Shown here: piece after piece, positions 8,365 through 17,091 of the stretch | How positions within the stretch are numbered: position 1 is the first letter of the stretch | Layout of the letters: each line of letters begins with the position of its first letter | Origin: UBA11865 sp963749825 | GTDB lineage: Bacteria; Chloroflexota; Anaerolineae; Promineifilales; Promineifilaceae | DNA length: 64,000 bases | Assembly (NCBI GenBank): GCA_963749825.1 | Contig: CAVVOI010000012.1 | Span: 1,240,001-1,304,000 of the forward strand | Reading direction: 5' to 3' | Made by a program: the position numbers and the translations under genes | The notes under the pieces: generated by a model | What the model was told of the DNA's origin: nothing | The model's database searches: none | The model's input: only the letters and a program-made list of their open reading frames with translations

Positions 8365-9345
8365 TTAGCCGCCGATCTCGCTCATCACCCGGTTGAGCGG
8401 AACCGTCCCATCGGCCAGGCCATGCCCCCAGGGCTTGCGCCACAAAGCTGCTCGCACCAGTTCCCGTATCTCAGACTCTGATGCCCCCTGCCGTAGCGGC
8501 GCCAGCAGATCGACTTCATCTTCATGCAAGAGACACAGGCGCAGCCGGCCATCGGCCGTGAGCCGGGCTCTGGTGCAAGAAGCGCAAAAAGGCTGGGTCA
8601 CCGACGATATGAAACCCACATGACCAATCCCCCCTGGCAATCGGAACAAACGAGCTTCTCCATCCAGCTTACCGCCATTCACCGCCTCCAGAGGGCCAAA
8701 TGCCTCTTCGATTCGTTTTTGCACATCCTTTGCGGTGACAACCTGGTCGCGTTGAAAATCAGTCGCCCCACCAAAAGGCATCATCTCGATGAAGCGTACA
8801 TGCCAGGCATGTTCGCAGGTAAGCCGGGCTAAATCGACCACCTCGTCGTCATTGTGGCCTAACACGACGACGATATTCAACTTGATGGGTGTCAGCCCTG
8901 CCTCTTCAGCGGCCATGATCCCACCCCAGACCACTTCGAAGGAATCTCTGCGGGTCAACATCTCGAACTTCTTGGGATCGAGAGTATCCAGGCTGATATT
9001 GACCCGCTGCAAGCCGGCTTCGGCCAGGGGATGGGCCAGCTTCTTCATGATGACGCCATTGGTCGTCATGCTCAGCGACTTCACCCCGGAGGTATTCACA
9101 ATATCCCTGACTAAGCCGACCAGATGAGGCCGCACGGTCGGTTCACCACCTGTCAGCCGGAATTTATCGAATCCAAGACTGGCAAAAAGACGCACAAAGT
9201 ATAAGACTTCGTCGTCATCCATGAGTTCGGACTGGTGTCTGAACATCATATTTTCTGGCATGCAATAGACACAACGGAAATTGCAGCGATCCGTCAAACT
9301 GATACGTAGATAGTGAAGATTGCGGCCGTACTGGTCAGTTGCCAT
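8365..9345 (-). CDS. moaA: GTP 3',8-cyclase MoaA (radical SAM)
   Basis: This radical SAM enzyme carries out the first step of molybdopterin/tungstopterin synthesis, converting GTP to 3',8-cH2GTP. From the ATG at 9345 it has 326 residues. The N-terminal [4Fe-4S] motif is C21-x3-C25-x2-C28 in TDRCNFRCVYC. The second cluster is bound by FCASCTRARLTADGRLRLC near residues 250-270, and the C-terminus is the conserved Gly-Gly (SEIGG) needed for activity. A GTG at 9393 would add 16 residues, but MoaA proteins usually begin as xTDxxGRxxxYLR, which the ATG at 9345 reproduces. It ends 17 bases from the convergent globin-MoaD gene. It supplies the pterin for the adjacent AOR. Confidence 0.93.
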   Translation of the reverse strand: MATDQYGRNLHYLRISLTDRCNFRCVYCMPENMMFRHQSELMDDDEVLYFVRLFASLGFDKFRLTGGEPTVRPHLVGLVRDIVNTSGVKSLSMTTNGVIMKKLAHPLAEAGLQRVNISLDTLDPKKFEMLTRRDSFEVVWGGIMAAEEAGLTPIKLNIVVVLGHNDDEVVDLARLTCEHAWHVRFIEMMPFGGATDFQRDQVVTAKDVQKRIEEAFGPLEAVNGGKLDGEARLFRLPGGIGHVGFISSVTQPFCASCTRARLTADGRLRLCLLHEDEVDLLAPLRQGASESEIRELVRAALWRKPWGHGLADGTVPLNRVMSEIGG

Positions 9346-9711
9346 CGTCGATTTGTTTCCATAGGGATCGGTGCAGCCGATCGTTCCCTCCACTTTAATG
9401 AGATTAGCCAGAATATCTAGTGAGTAATGTCATGTATAACAGTGGACGAATGGCAATACTTCTTAGTCTTGTTTACCTATAAACTGTAGTTGGTGGCAAA
9501 TCCACGTGAATTAGCTTGCCTGGAACGTGGCAGAGCCAGGTAGGCTCATCAAATCGGTTCATTTTTTCTGGCCAACCGGTACACGCTTTAACAATTTGTG
9601 AAATCAGGGGGTGATAAAGTTTATAGATTCAATAATCGTATCAAGCAAAGTTTCTGTTGAAAAATCTCTCTAACAACAAAGCGTTCGCGAACCACTATTT
9701 TAAGGGAGGTA
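9346..9711. other. Leader/promoter region between moaA and AOR
   Basis: This is a 366-base divergent intergenic region. It contains a small inverted repeat GTGG-CAAAT-CCAC near 9493-9505, an imperfect hairpin around 9518-9545 (CCTGG and CCAGG arms), and a perfect palindrome GTTCGCGAAC at 9683-9692 close to the AOR ribosome site. AOR has a strong site, GGGAGGT at 9703-9709. A structured cofactor-sensing leader is possible, but I could not match the Moco riboswitch consensus by eye. Confidence 0.45.
9683..9692. promoter_or_regulatory. Palindrome upstream of AOR
   Basis: GTTCGCGAAC is a perfect ten-base palindrome ending ten bases before the AOR Shine-Dalgarno sequence. Its position fits an operator or a translation-control hairpin. 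Short palindromes of this size arise by chance, so confidence is low. Confidence 0.2.
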
Positions 9712-11532
9712 ATGATGAAATTTGGAGGGTATGCAAATCGTATTGGCCATGTGGATTTGACGGCCGGGAGCGTCGAATATAAAGAGATCCCCGAAGACTG
9801 GGCGCGCAAGTACATCGGGGCTCGAGGTTTAGGCGTTCGTTACGTATTCGAGAACGGCCCAGAAGTCGATCCACTTTCACCTGACAATATATTATGCTTC
9901 ATGAATGGGCCCTGCACTGGTACGGCGATGAATATGAGCGGCCGGATGGCCATCGTTACTAAGTCACCCCTGTCCGGAGGCGTTGTCGACAGCCACCATG
10001 GTGGTTGGTCTGGCGCTCGCCTGCGCTGGTCTGGCTTCGACGGCCTGATCTTCAAAGGCAAGGCCAGCACGCCTGTTTACGCTTACATCGAAGACGAAAA
10101 GCTCGAACTCCATGATGCTACCGATCTGTGGGGCAAGACTGTCCACGAGACGGTGAAGTTCTTCCAGGATAAATATGGCGAAAAAGACCTGAGCGTTATC
10201 GCCATCGGCCCCGGCGGCGAAAATCTAGTGAACTTCGCCTGCTGGGTCAACGAGCATGACCGGGCCAGCGGCCGCGGTGGAACCGGCGCCGTTGGCGGCA
10301 GCAAAAATCTGAAAGCCGTCGTCGTCAAAGCCAAGAAGAATTTCCCCAAGCCGGCCAACAAAGAAGCCTGGAAACCGGCCCATTCCCGGGCCTTGGCCAC
10401 CATCATGGACGAAAACAATGTCACCAGCCCTCGTAAGGGCGGTCTGTCCGTCTACGGCACCAACGTCCTGATGAACATCACCAGCGAGATGGGCGCCCTG
10501 CCAAGCCGCAACAGCCAGGTGACATCCTTCCAGGAGAAAGCCGAGTTAATGAGTGGCGAGTATGTCAAGGAACACATCCTGGTTAACGACCCAACTTGCC
10601 ATGCTTGCCCGGTCGCTTGTAAGAAGGAAGTCAGGATCACGGATGGTCCGTTTGCCGGATTACAAATGGAAAGCGTTGAATATGAGCCGGCCTGGTCGCT
10701 AGGCTCGAATTGCGGCAATGACAACATCGCTTCCGTGGCTAAGATGATCGATCTGGCTAATGAATATGGCATCGATGCCATCGAGATCGGTGATGTATTG
10801 GCAACATATATGGAAGCAACGCAACTCGGCGCCACTAATGGAGACGCCGGTTTGGCCTGGGGCGACTATATGGGTATGGTCGATATCATCCCCAAGGTCG
10901 GTAAACGTGAAGGGATTGGCGATTTGTTGGCCAATGGCTGCAATGCCGTGGCCGAACACTTCGGCCATCCCGAAATCGCCATGACCGTTAAAGGCATGGG
11001 CATCCCCGCCTATGATCCCCGTGGCTTGAAAGGCATGGGCATCGGCTATGCCACCAGCAATCGTGGCGCCTGCCACCTCCGCGGCTATACGCCAGCCAGT
11101 GAATTGGCCTTGATCCCACGCGAAACCGATCCTCTTGATTGGAAAGGCAAGGGAGAACTATGTAAAGATCTCCAGGATCTAAAAAGCTTCACAGACAGCA
11201 TGGACATCTGTTGGTTTAGCTCTTTCGCCGAGGGCGCCGACGAGTATGCGGCCCAATATTCGGCCATGGTTGGTATCGAGTTCACGGCCGATGACGTGAT
11301 GGAGACTGGCGAGCGCATCTACAATTTGGAGCGCTACTATAACAACCTGGCTGGCCTTGGCGCGGGCAGTGACTACCTGCCGAAGCGTTTCCTAGAGGAA
11401 CCGTCCACTATGCCTGGCTCCGAAGGCCATGTCTGTGAATTGGACCTGATGCTGGCCGAGTATTACGAAGTTCGCGGTTGGCAAGATGGTGTAGTTCCAG
11501 AGGCAAAACTGAAAGAACTGGCGATCCTCTAG
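9712..11532 (+). CDS. aor: Aldehyde:ferredoxin oxidoreductase (tungsten AOR family)
   Basis: The 606-residue protein is full length for the AOR family. The N-terminal domain has IGARGLGVRYVF and FMNGPCTGTAMNMSGRMAIVTKSP, typical of AOR domain 1, which holds the tungstopterin. The [4Fe-4S] cluster ligands are C296-x2-C299-x3-C303 in CHACPVACKK, with the fourth cysteine at C500 in DSMDICWF. AORs oxidise aldehydes to acids, or reduce acids, with ferredoxin in the cytoplasm. The gene sits among tungstate uptake, moaA and moaD genes, supporting tungsten rather than molybdenum. The ATG pair at 9712/9715 follows GGGAGGT; either could start. The subfamily substrate cannot be assigned. Confidence 0.93.
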   Translation: MMKFGGYANRIGHVDLTAGSVEYKEIPEDWARKYIGARGLGVRYVFENGPEVDPLSPDNILCFMNGPCTGTAMNMSGRMAIVTKSPLSGGVVDSHHGGWSGARLRWSGFDGLIFKGKASTPVYAYIEDEKLELHDATDLWGKTVHETVKFFQDKYGEKDLSVIAIGPGGENLVNFACWVNEHDRASGRGGTGAVGGSKNLKAVVVKAKKNFPKPANKEAWKPAHSRALATIMDENNVTSPRKGGLSVYGTNVLMNITSEMGALPSRNSQVTSFQEKAELMSGEYVKEHILVNDPTCHACPVACKKEVRITDGPFAGLQMESVEYEPAWSLGSNCGNDNIASVAKMIDLANEYGIDAIEIGDVLATYMEATQLGATNGDAGLAWGDYMGMVDIIPKVGKREGIGDLLANGCNAVAEHFGHPEIAMTVKGMGIPAYDPRGLKGMGIGYATSNRGACHLRGYTPASELALIPRETDPLDWKGKGELCKDLQDLKSFTDSMDICWFSSFAEGADEYAAQYSAMVGIEFTADDVMETGERIYNLERYYNNLAGLGAGSDYLPKRFLEEPSTMPGSEGHVCELDLMLAEYYEVRGWQDGVVPEAKLKELAIL

Positions 11533-11555
11533 CCTGGGCTTTTAGCAAATCAAAC

Positions 11556-11587
11556 AAAAAGGGACGGCTTTGACCGTCCCCCTTTTT
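11556..11587. terminator. Bidirectional terminator between AOR and the MoaD operon
   Basis: AAAAAGGGACGG (11556-11567) pairs with CCGTCCC (11574-11580) and the following T-run, with a six-base loop. The A-run on one side and T-run on the other allow it to work on both strands. It lies between the converging AOR and small-protein genes. Confidence 0.8.
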
Positions 11588-11606
11588 GATTTCAGCCGCC
11601 GGGTTC

Positions 11607-11864
11607 TTAGCCGCCGGCCCGAAAGATCTTTGGTTCAAGCAAGATCATTAGATGGTCGAAAGCTTGGGGCTCCCCTTGGAAGGTCAGTTGCACTTGCCCG
11701 ACGCATAGCGAGCCGATCTGAAAAGGGTCGATTTGCTCAATATGGACAAGCCACCCTTCGCCAGAGACCTGGCTTTCCCCGTCGGATTGCCCCCCAATTT
11801 CTTCCAAATACTCTACCAGAAGCCATTTGGGGATGCATTTAATGACGCGAGTTAATTCAGACAT
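11607..11864 (-). CDS. Small protein ending in Gly-Gly, MoaD operon
   Basis: This 85-residue protein lies four bases downstream of moaD on the same strand, so the two are surely cotranscribed. It has no membrane segment. The motifs IPKWLLVEYLEEIGG, GEGWLVHIEQ and IGSLCVGQVQLTFQG suggest a small alpha/beta fold. It resembles the accessory domain appended to some MoaD proteins (the DUF1952-type C-terminal domain), but I cannot confirm this. The C-terminus is FRAGG. A terminal Gly-Gly is the attachment or thiocarboxylation tail of beta-grasp sulfur carriers, so this protein may be modified as well. Function unknown; a role in cofactor or AOR maturation is inferred from position. Confidence 0.75.
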   Translation of the reverse strand: MSELTRVIKCIPKWLLVEYLEEIGGQSDGESQVSGEGWLVHIEQIDPFQIGSLCVGQVQLTFQGEPQAFDHLMILLEPKIFRAGG

Positions 11865-11868
11865 TCAA

Positions 11869-12147
11869 TTAACCACCTCCCACCGGCGGGAAAATATTCA
11901 CCTTATCACCTGGCTGTAAAACAGCCTGGCTGCCGGATGGCAAGTAACGTGCATCCCGGCCGTTCACGAATACATGCACATGTGGCCACAGTTCACCATC
12001 TTCATTCAAAAGTTCACGCCTCATTTTAGGGTACCGGTCGATGATGATGTTCACCAATTCTCGCACCGTGGTCTCGTCAGGCGATTCAATCTCGACCGTT
12101 TTTTGACCTGTGATCTGGCGTAAGGTCGCGTAAAAATTGACTTTCAT
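11869..12147 (-). CDS. moaD: MoaD/ThiS-family sulfur carrier protein
   Basis: The 92-residue beta-grasp protein begins MKVNFYATLRQITGQK and ends KVNIFPPVGGG. The C-terminal Gly-Gly is the site activated to a thiocarboxylate by a MoeB-type enzyme. The carrier then donates sulfur with MoaE to make the dithiolene of molybdopterin. MoeB and MoaE are not in this window. The pair of this gene and the 85-residue protein is convergent with AOR, and AOR-linked MoaD-like proteins are common in such loci. Unlike the globin-fused MoaD-like domain at 7454-8347, this one has an intact tail, so it is probably the working carrier. Confidence 0.9.
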   Translation of the reverse strand: MKVNFYATLRQITGQKTVEIESPDETTVRELVNIIIDRYPKMRRELLNEDGELWPHVHVFVNGRDARYLPSGSQAVLQPGDKVNIFPPVGGG

Positions 12148-12213
12148 GCGCCAATTATATTCCTAGGAAGAAAGGCTTCAAGTCCTGTCATCACAGATGG
12201 CTATTTGCGATCA

Positions 12214-15200
12214 CTATCCGCCGATACTAACGATTTCTGGAAGAGTGAGACGATCTGCCGGCAATTGAATACCTTGTTCATCGACAACTATCAGTCGTGG
12301 GAAGCTGCCATCGGATATGCGATATAATCCCAGTGCCAGCTCATAATCGCCGGCCGGAACTTGGGAAATATCTAGCGCGATCCGGTCGGCCACAATTTCA
12401 CCTTCCGCCCACTGGCTAGTTGGGTAAGTTCCGTTCATTGGCATGCTATCATGTTGGGCCACGATTTGCCCGGTTACCGGATCAACCAGATGTGCAAAAT
12501 GATAATAATCTTCGCTTCCCGCAAGAAGCGCTTGCCAATATAAGGTTACATCAAGTTCGCTGCTCCCCTTGACAACCTGGTAACCGCGTAGGCCAATGAT
12601 TGGATCACCAGCGTCAACGCCATAGTCGGCTTGAATAGGATCGATTTTGGCCGGAACGTCGAATGATCGTTGGTTATCCCGAAAGGAAAGTTCATCGCTC
12701 GTCAAAACTATTTCGCCCAACCTCCGTACCAAGACGACTTGCCCTGTTTCCGCATCATATAAGTGGACGATAAGCGCCAGTGGCGCTGCATAGGAAGCCT
12801 TTAATAGATCCTCCGGCAAGGCCATGGCTAACCAATCGTCAACCCATGTTCCGGCCTGCCACAAGGAACTCGGCTGGAAACCATAGCCGGGTTGGCCATC
12901 ATTTTGGGCCAACTCAAGGCCATGTGCATCAACCAATCGCAAAGAATAGTTGTAGTTTTTTGTGAGCGATTGCATCGTCGACCATTGTAATTGGATGTCC
13001 AATGTTCTCGGATTTCTTTGCCTGACTTCAATGGCCCGTGCTTCAAGCATGGGCTCGACCCGGTCGGCCGCCTGTGTGCTGCCGCGAATCCGGACCGGCC
13101 GCAGGAATAAGTCACCTCTTTTTTGACCTGACGGCGTTAAGGCCTGGGCATCGTTCACCGTCAGGCGCGGCACATATAATCCATCCGGAGCATTGATTGG
13201 GATCGTAAACATGTAATCGCTTTGCTCGCCACTGACAGGTTTGGTATCTCCAATCAATGATGGCGCCCGTCGAAAACGGTGGACGGCCGGGGTGAACAAT
13301 TCGACGGTAGCTGCCACGTCCACTCCCACGTCTTGCCAAAGAAGAGAAATCGCCCAGTCATCACCGGCAACCGCCTCCTCGGCGCTATACTGGTATGATG
13401 ATAGAACCGCGCCGTTCTCGAACAGAACGCCATCACTATCATGGTGTAGATAAGCCATCTGGGCGAAATCCCAGGTGAGATCTTCTTCACCTAATTTTCT
13501 CTCAGGTAAAAAGCGTAGGAGGATAAAAATAAATATCAGGGTAACAAGCAGGTATAGAAATGACCTGGTGGGTCGCCAGCTTTTGCCTGGCAAGACGAGC
13601 CATATAAGGAGCACCAGCCCGGCCAATGCCGCGATTTCACTCGCGAGTCGCAGTGGCGTTCGCGATAGCCGAAAGTCTAGCTCATGCTCCCCTTCTGTAA
13701 TCTGGCTGGCTAACAACCCTGATCCGGGAGCGGGCAGAAGATCAATGTCCGTTCCATCAACACGACCTCGCCAATGTAGCCAATCTATCGTTGGGAATGT
13801 GATGGCGGCGCCCGACCCTGCCACATCGATGCGCCAACTCTGCCTGGACGACTGACGGCTATTATTATGGGCTGCCACAAGTGTTCCATTTAGCTGCTGA
13901 ACCGCATCTCTATCTCCAAAGTTCAACCAGGCGCTTGTAAACGGCCGATGCTGGACCGTATCCGGCAGGTACTCGGCGCTAACGGTGCTGCCGATATTTC
14001 CGGTAAACCACTCATACAGGGCCAGCTTTTCTATAGTCACATCCTCATCGGTCAAGGTCAAGAAATCGAGTTCCAGACGTCCCAAGGTAGCGACAAACAT
14101 AAGAATGATGCTCACTGGAACGATCACTCGTCGCCACGGTAGCAAAGCCAGACCGGCGATTGCCAGCGCCCCAAAAAAAGCTTGGACTGACAGAAATCGC
14201 CAGGGGAACTGAGTAAAAGGCAATAAGGGAAGATTCTCCCAAAGTACACGGGAGAGAGGCGTGATCATGAAAGTTGCCACGATCAAGCCTGCCAAGATGA
14301 ATATCCTGGGCGCTGAGAAGTATCGAGATCGACTGGATCTCGCCGGTAAGGAATCATTATTACCTGGTTGGCTATCGAGGACCGGTTTTGGCCGAATGAA
14401 GAGGGCGATTAAGCCCAATACAATAGCTGTCGCCTGTACAATCCCCATTCGAAAGGGATCGCCCTTGACATCAAAATCAAAGAAGAAATCCGGCTGAACC
14501 AGGTCAATTCCTCTAAAATGGTTGCTAAAGTGAAAATACCCCTCCGTTACAGGTTCTAGTTGAACCAGTGAACTTTCAGCCAATGCCGGCAACCAAAACC
14601 AGGCAGACAATAACAAGGCTAGGAATAATGCCAAGAGTACCCAACCCATCTTTTTAGGCGTCTGGTTCTCCAGCGCTCTCGAATCTATAACCCGGTTTTT
14701 ATCCGATGGACTGTTAGCGGATCTAAGCCCCCATGCCCCAATTAAGAGATAAAAAAAAATGAAGGCCGACAATATGAGGGCTGAGATGTTATGGCTGAGA
14801 ATCAAAGCGGAATAGGCCAGAGCCAATATTGCTAAGCTGGCCCTCACAAAGTGCTTCCCGGATGTTGTACTGGAGGATGTTGTTACTCGGCCGCCTCTTT
14901 TAAAAAGATTGGCGCCCACTATCCTGTCGATGGCTAAAAATACAAGGGGATAAAAAGCCATAGCCCAAAATTCAGCCAGCGAATCGCCTCGAACGTAGAC
15001 ATTGACCAAATGAAAGGGGGCCAGAGTATATGCGGCCGCTGCCAATAAGCCGGCCCATCTGTTACCGATCCAACTCCATCCCAAGTAAAACATCCCGCCA
15101 GCAGCGACCAAAAAACCCGAAAGTTGGGTGAATTTGATTGCCTGGACGAAACTTAATCCCAGGAAGCGGAAAACAGCCGCAACATAAATAGAAAGAGGAG

Positions 15201-15483
15201 CATAATAGTTATAAAAGGGATAACCATAGCCATAATTAGCATCAGGCATCCAGCGGACAGGGAACTGTCCATCAGCCAAGGCTGAATACAATTGTTGTAG
15301 TCGCTGCAAGAGAAATGGGCTATCCCCACCACCCCGGGTGTTCAACAATCCTGCCTGGCTGAAGAGGGGTATGGCAGCAGCGCCAGCAACGATCAAAGCG
15401 AACGCCAAAAACAAGGCCGTTCTTGATTCAGTTTTGCTGAACCTGGAAACGGTATGCCTAATGCGTGACTGGATACGGGCCAT
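12214..15483 (-). CDS. Large multi-pass membrane protein, 6-pyruvoyl-tetrahydropterin-synthase-related type
   Basis: The 1089-residue protein begins with a basic cytoplasmic tail and about ten to twelve hydrophobic helices in the first ~470 residues, with the loop RWMPDANYGYGYPFYNYYAP. This arrangement and motif are typical of the PTPS-related membrane domain found in GT-C-like glycosyltransferase-type proteins of Chloroflexota. A further pair of helices lies near residues 610-660. The C-terminal ~400 residues are non-membrane and beta-rich, with two similar modules that contain LQWSTMQSL and VTLYWQALL. It probably acts in envelope glycan or lipid-linked sugar transfer; the substrate is unknown. 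Confidence 0.7.
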   Translation of the reverse strand: MARIQSRIRHTVSRFSKTESRTALFLAFALIVAGAAAIPLFSQAGLLNTRGGGDSPFLLQRLQQLYSALADGQFPVRWMPDANYGYGYPFYNYYAPLSIYVAAVFRFLGLSFVQAIKFTQLSGFLVAAGGMFYLGWSWIGNRWAGLLAAAAYTLAPFHLVNVYVRGDSLAEFWAMAFYPLVFLAIDRIVGANLFKRGGRVTTSSSTTSGKHFVRASLAILALAYSALILSHNISALILSAFIFFYLLIGAWGLRSANSPSDKNRVIDSRALENQTPKKMGWVLLALFLALLLSAWFWLPALAESSLVQLEPVTEGYFHFSNHFRGIDLVQPDFFFDFDVKGDPFRMGIVQATAIVLGLIALFIRPKPVLDSQPGNNDSLPARSSRSRYFSAPRIFILAGLIVATFMITPLSRVLWENLPLLPFTQFPWRFLSVQAFFGALAIAGLALLPWRRVIVPVSIILMFVATLGRLELDFLTLTDEDVTIEKLALYEWFTGNIGSTVSAEYLPDTVQHRPFTSAWLNFGDRDAVQQLNGTLVAAHNNSRQSSRQSWRIDVAGSGAAITFPTIDWLHWRGRVDGTDIDLLPAPGSGLLASQITEGEHELDFRLSRTPLRLASEIAALAGLVLLIWLVLPGKSWRPTRSFLYLLVTLIFIFILLRFLPERKLGEEDLTWDFAQMAYLHHDSDGVLFENGAVLSSYQYSAEEAVAGDDWAISLLWQDVGVDVAATVELFTPAVHRFRRAPSLIGDTKPVSGEQSDYMFTIPINAPDGLYVPRLTVNDAQALTPSGQKRGDLFLRPVRIRGSTQAADRVEPMLEARAIEVRQRNPRTLDIQLQWSTMQSLTKNYNYSLRLVDAHGLELAQNDGQPGYGFQPSSLWQAGTWVDDWLAMALPEDLLKASYAAPLALIVHLYDAETGQVVLVRRLGEIVLTSDELSFRDNQRSFDVPAKIDPIQADYGVDAGDPIIGLRGYQVVKGSSELDVTLYWQALLAGSEDYYHFAHLVDPVTGQIVAQHDSMPMNGTYPTSQWAEGEIVADRIALDISQVPAGDYELALGLYRISDGSFPRLIVVDEQGIQLPADRLTLPEIVSIGG

Positions 15484-15662
15484 CTTTAGCGTGGGATCCT
15501 ATCACGGATTTTGCATTATGCTTCATAATGGCATTAAGAATCCCTCTGCCGCTGGATCTTAACGAACCAGAAACTTCTTTTCGCCGGTCAATAACCCTAT
15601 AAATCTATTCGACGAAGTCGCCTGTCCATTAAAAGCTTCGTCAGCAAAAGTCTCTCGCTATT

Positions 15663-16994
15663 CTAGGATTTCTGCTGTCTGAACAAAAGAACGATGAGCA
15701 CAACCAACAGCACGACGGCAATACCAATAGCCGCCAAACCCAAAATCGCCAGCAGACTGACCCCGCTTCCCGACGATGAACCATCATCTGGTCCGGTCGG
15801 GCCTTCTTCTGTAGGTGACAAGCTGCCGCTATCGCCGCCATCAGTTTTCACTCGACTGCCAAACTCGAGAGAAATGATGGATCCCGCGGTTAGATCGACT
15901 GTTGCCGTGGCGGCTGTTGTCATCTCTAAATTACGTGGGACTTGTTGTCCAACTACGTATGTTCCAGGATCTAACTTATCAAAGCATATTGGGGTATCTG
16001 AACCAACCGATACGCCTTGGGCGATAACCGCATTTTCATTGGCCACGCTAAAAGTCACCCCAGCCATATAGCCTTCATCCGGATCCCGTTGGCCATTCCC
16101 GTTATCGTCGGCAAAGCCGTTGGTGCAGATAATGCCTCCCTCGGGAGGCACAGGGGTATTTGTCGGCGTAATGGTAGGTACAAGGGTAGCCGTTGGTGGA
16201 ATTTCTGAAGTCGCCGTTAGTGTGGGCGGAATCGGCGTATTGGTAACAACCGGTTGGGGCGGTGGGGGCGGCGGTGGGGGCGGAGTATTCGTTGGCGGCG
16301 GGCCAACTTCGATTAATTGAGATTGATCGAACCAGGCGTCCAAATGCGCCCGGCATTGCTGTGGGCCACCATTATCAGACTGTACAAATACGGTAATCTG
16401 GCTGCCGGTGGCCGTTGCTTCCACGGTAAACTGTTGCCAGTTTGCTTGACTGCCGGACATATGCGGTGATCCAGTGGCTCCCCAGACGATATCGCCATCG
16501 CTCCACAATCCACTGCCATTCGGGTCAATCCCACCCCGGATACCAAGATTCACTGAGCTATCGGATGGCGCCGGATATTGGTCATTGGAAGCTCTGCCGG
16601 TTGCATAAAAGGTGAAACGATAAGTGGAGCCTGGATTGACGTTGAGTGTTTGCATGACGCCACCGCGCCAGGTATCGAAGCTGTTGCCGACTTGTTGGGA
16701 ACGCCCGCCATCTTTGATTAAGGCACCAGTGGCCAATTCGCCATTCCATTTCGGCTGGACCATATATCGTTCAGCACAATCTGCAGGCTTTGGGTTAGAA
16801 TTGAGTTCCTGGTGCCAGGCGCCCCAATTTCCGGCAACGCCACCGTTGTAAGGTTCCTCGAAACTAGGATTTTGCAGCAGGTTAGTTTGTTGGGGTGTCC
16901 CGGCATAAACAGTATCGTCCTGGCCCGGACCCACCAAAACGGCGACGGCAAGCACGATTATCGCCAAGAGCATTCTAGAGATGTTGATTTTCAT
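15663..16994 (-). CDS. Cell-surface protein: CBM-like domain, Pro/Thr stalk, SdrD-B-like domain, TM anchor
   Basis: The start at 16994 is preceded by AAGGA; an ATG seven codons earlier (17015) is less likely. Starting there, the protein has 443 residues. It has an N-terminal signal peptide, a jelly-roll-like domain opening NLLQNPSFEEPY (about residues 38-220), a run of nine prolines with TPT repeats (about 225-285), and a small SdrD-B-like module (FADDNGNGQRDPDEGYMAGV). It ends in a TM helix with a short RQQKS tail. NPSFE openings are common to carbohydrate-binding modules (CBM4/9/16-like). It is exported and anchored, and likely binds glycan or a surface ligand. The neighbouring gene encodes a relative. 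Confidence 0.75.
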   Translation of the reverse strand: MKINISRMLLAIIVLAVAVLVGPGQDDTVYAGTPQQTNLLQNPSFEEPYNGGVAGNWGAWHQELNSNPKPADCAERYMVQPKWNGELATGALIKDGGRSQQVGNSFDTWRGGVMQTLNVNPGSTYRFTFYATGRASNDQYPAPSDSSVNLGIRGGIDPNGSGLWSDGDIVWGATGSPHMSGSQANWQQFTVEATATGSQITVFVQSDNGGPQQCRAHLDAWFDQSQLIEVGPPPTNTPPPPPPPPPQPVVTNTPIPPTLTATSEIPPTATLVPTITPTNTPVPPEGGIICTNGFADDNGNGQRDPDEGYMAGVTFSVANENAVIAQGVSVGSDTPICFDKLDPGTYVVGQQVPRNLEMTTAATATVDLTAGSIISLEFGSRVKTDGGDSGSLSPTEEGPTGPDDGSSSGSGVSLLAILGLAAIGIAVVLLVVLIVLLFRQQKS

Positions 16995-17091
16995 ATCCGC
17001 ATTTTCCTTCTTCAAGAAGCAAACCGATTGGTCGCCGATTTTTCCAAGTAAATAGCTTCGGCTTACTTCAGCGGTAGGTGACGTTGATCAA

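Noticed and set aside
9518..9545. Moco riboswitch
   Set aside because: The hairpin exists but I could not recover the conserved core of the known riboswitch by eye.
9709..9745. Signal peptide at the AOR start
   Set aside because: The N-terminus is not hydrophobic enough; AORs are cytoplasmic.
16258..16300. G-rich tract, possible CRISPR or G-quadruplex
   Set aside because: It is the complement of proline codons in the surface protein stalk, not a separate element.
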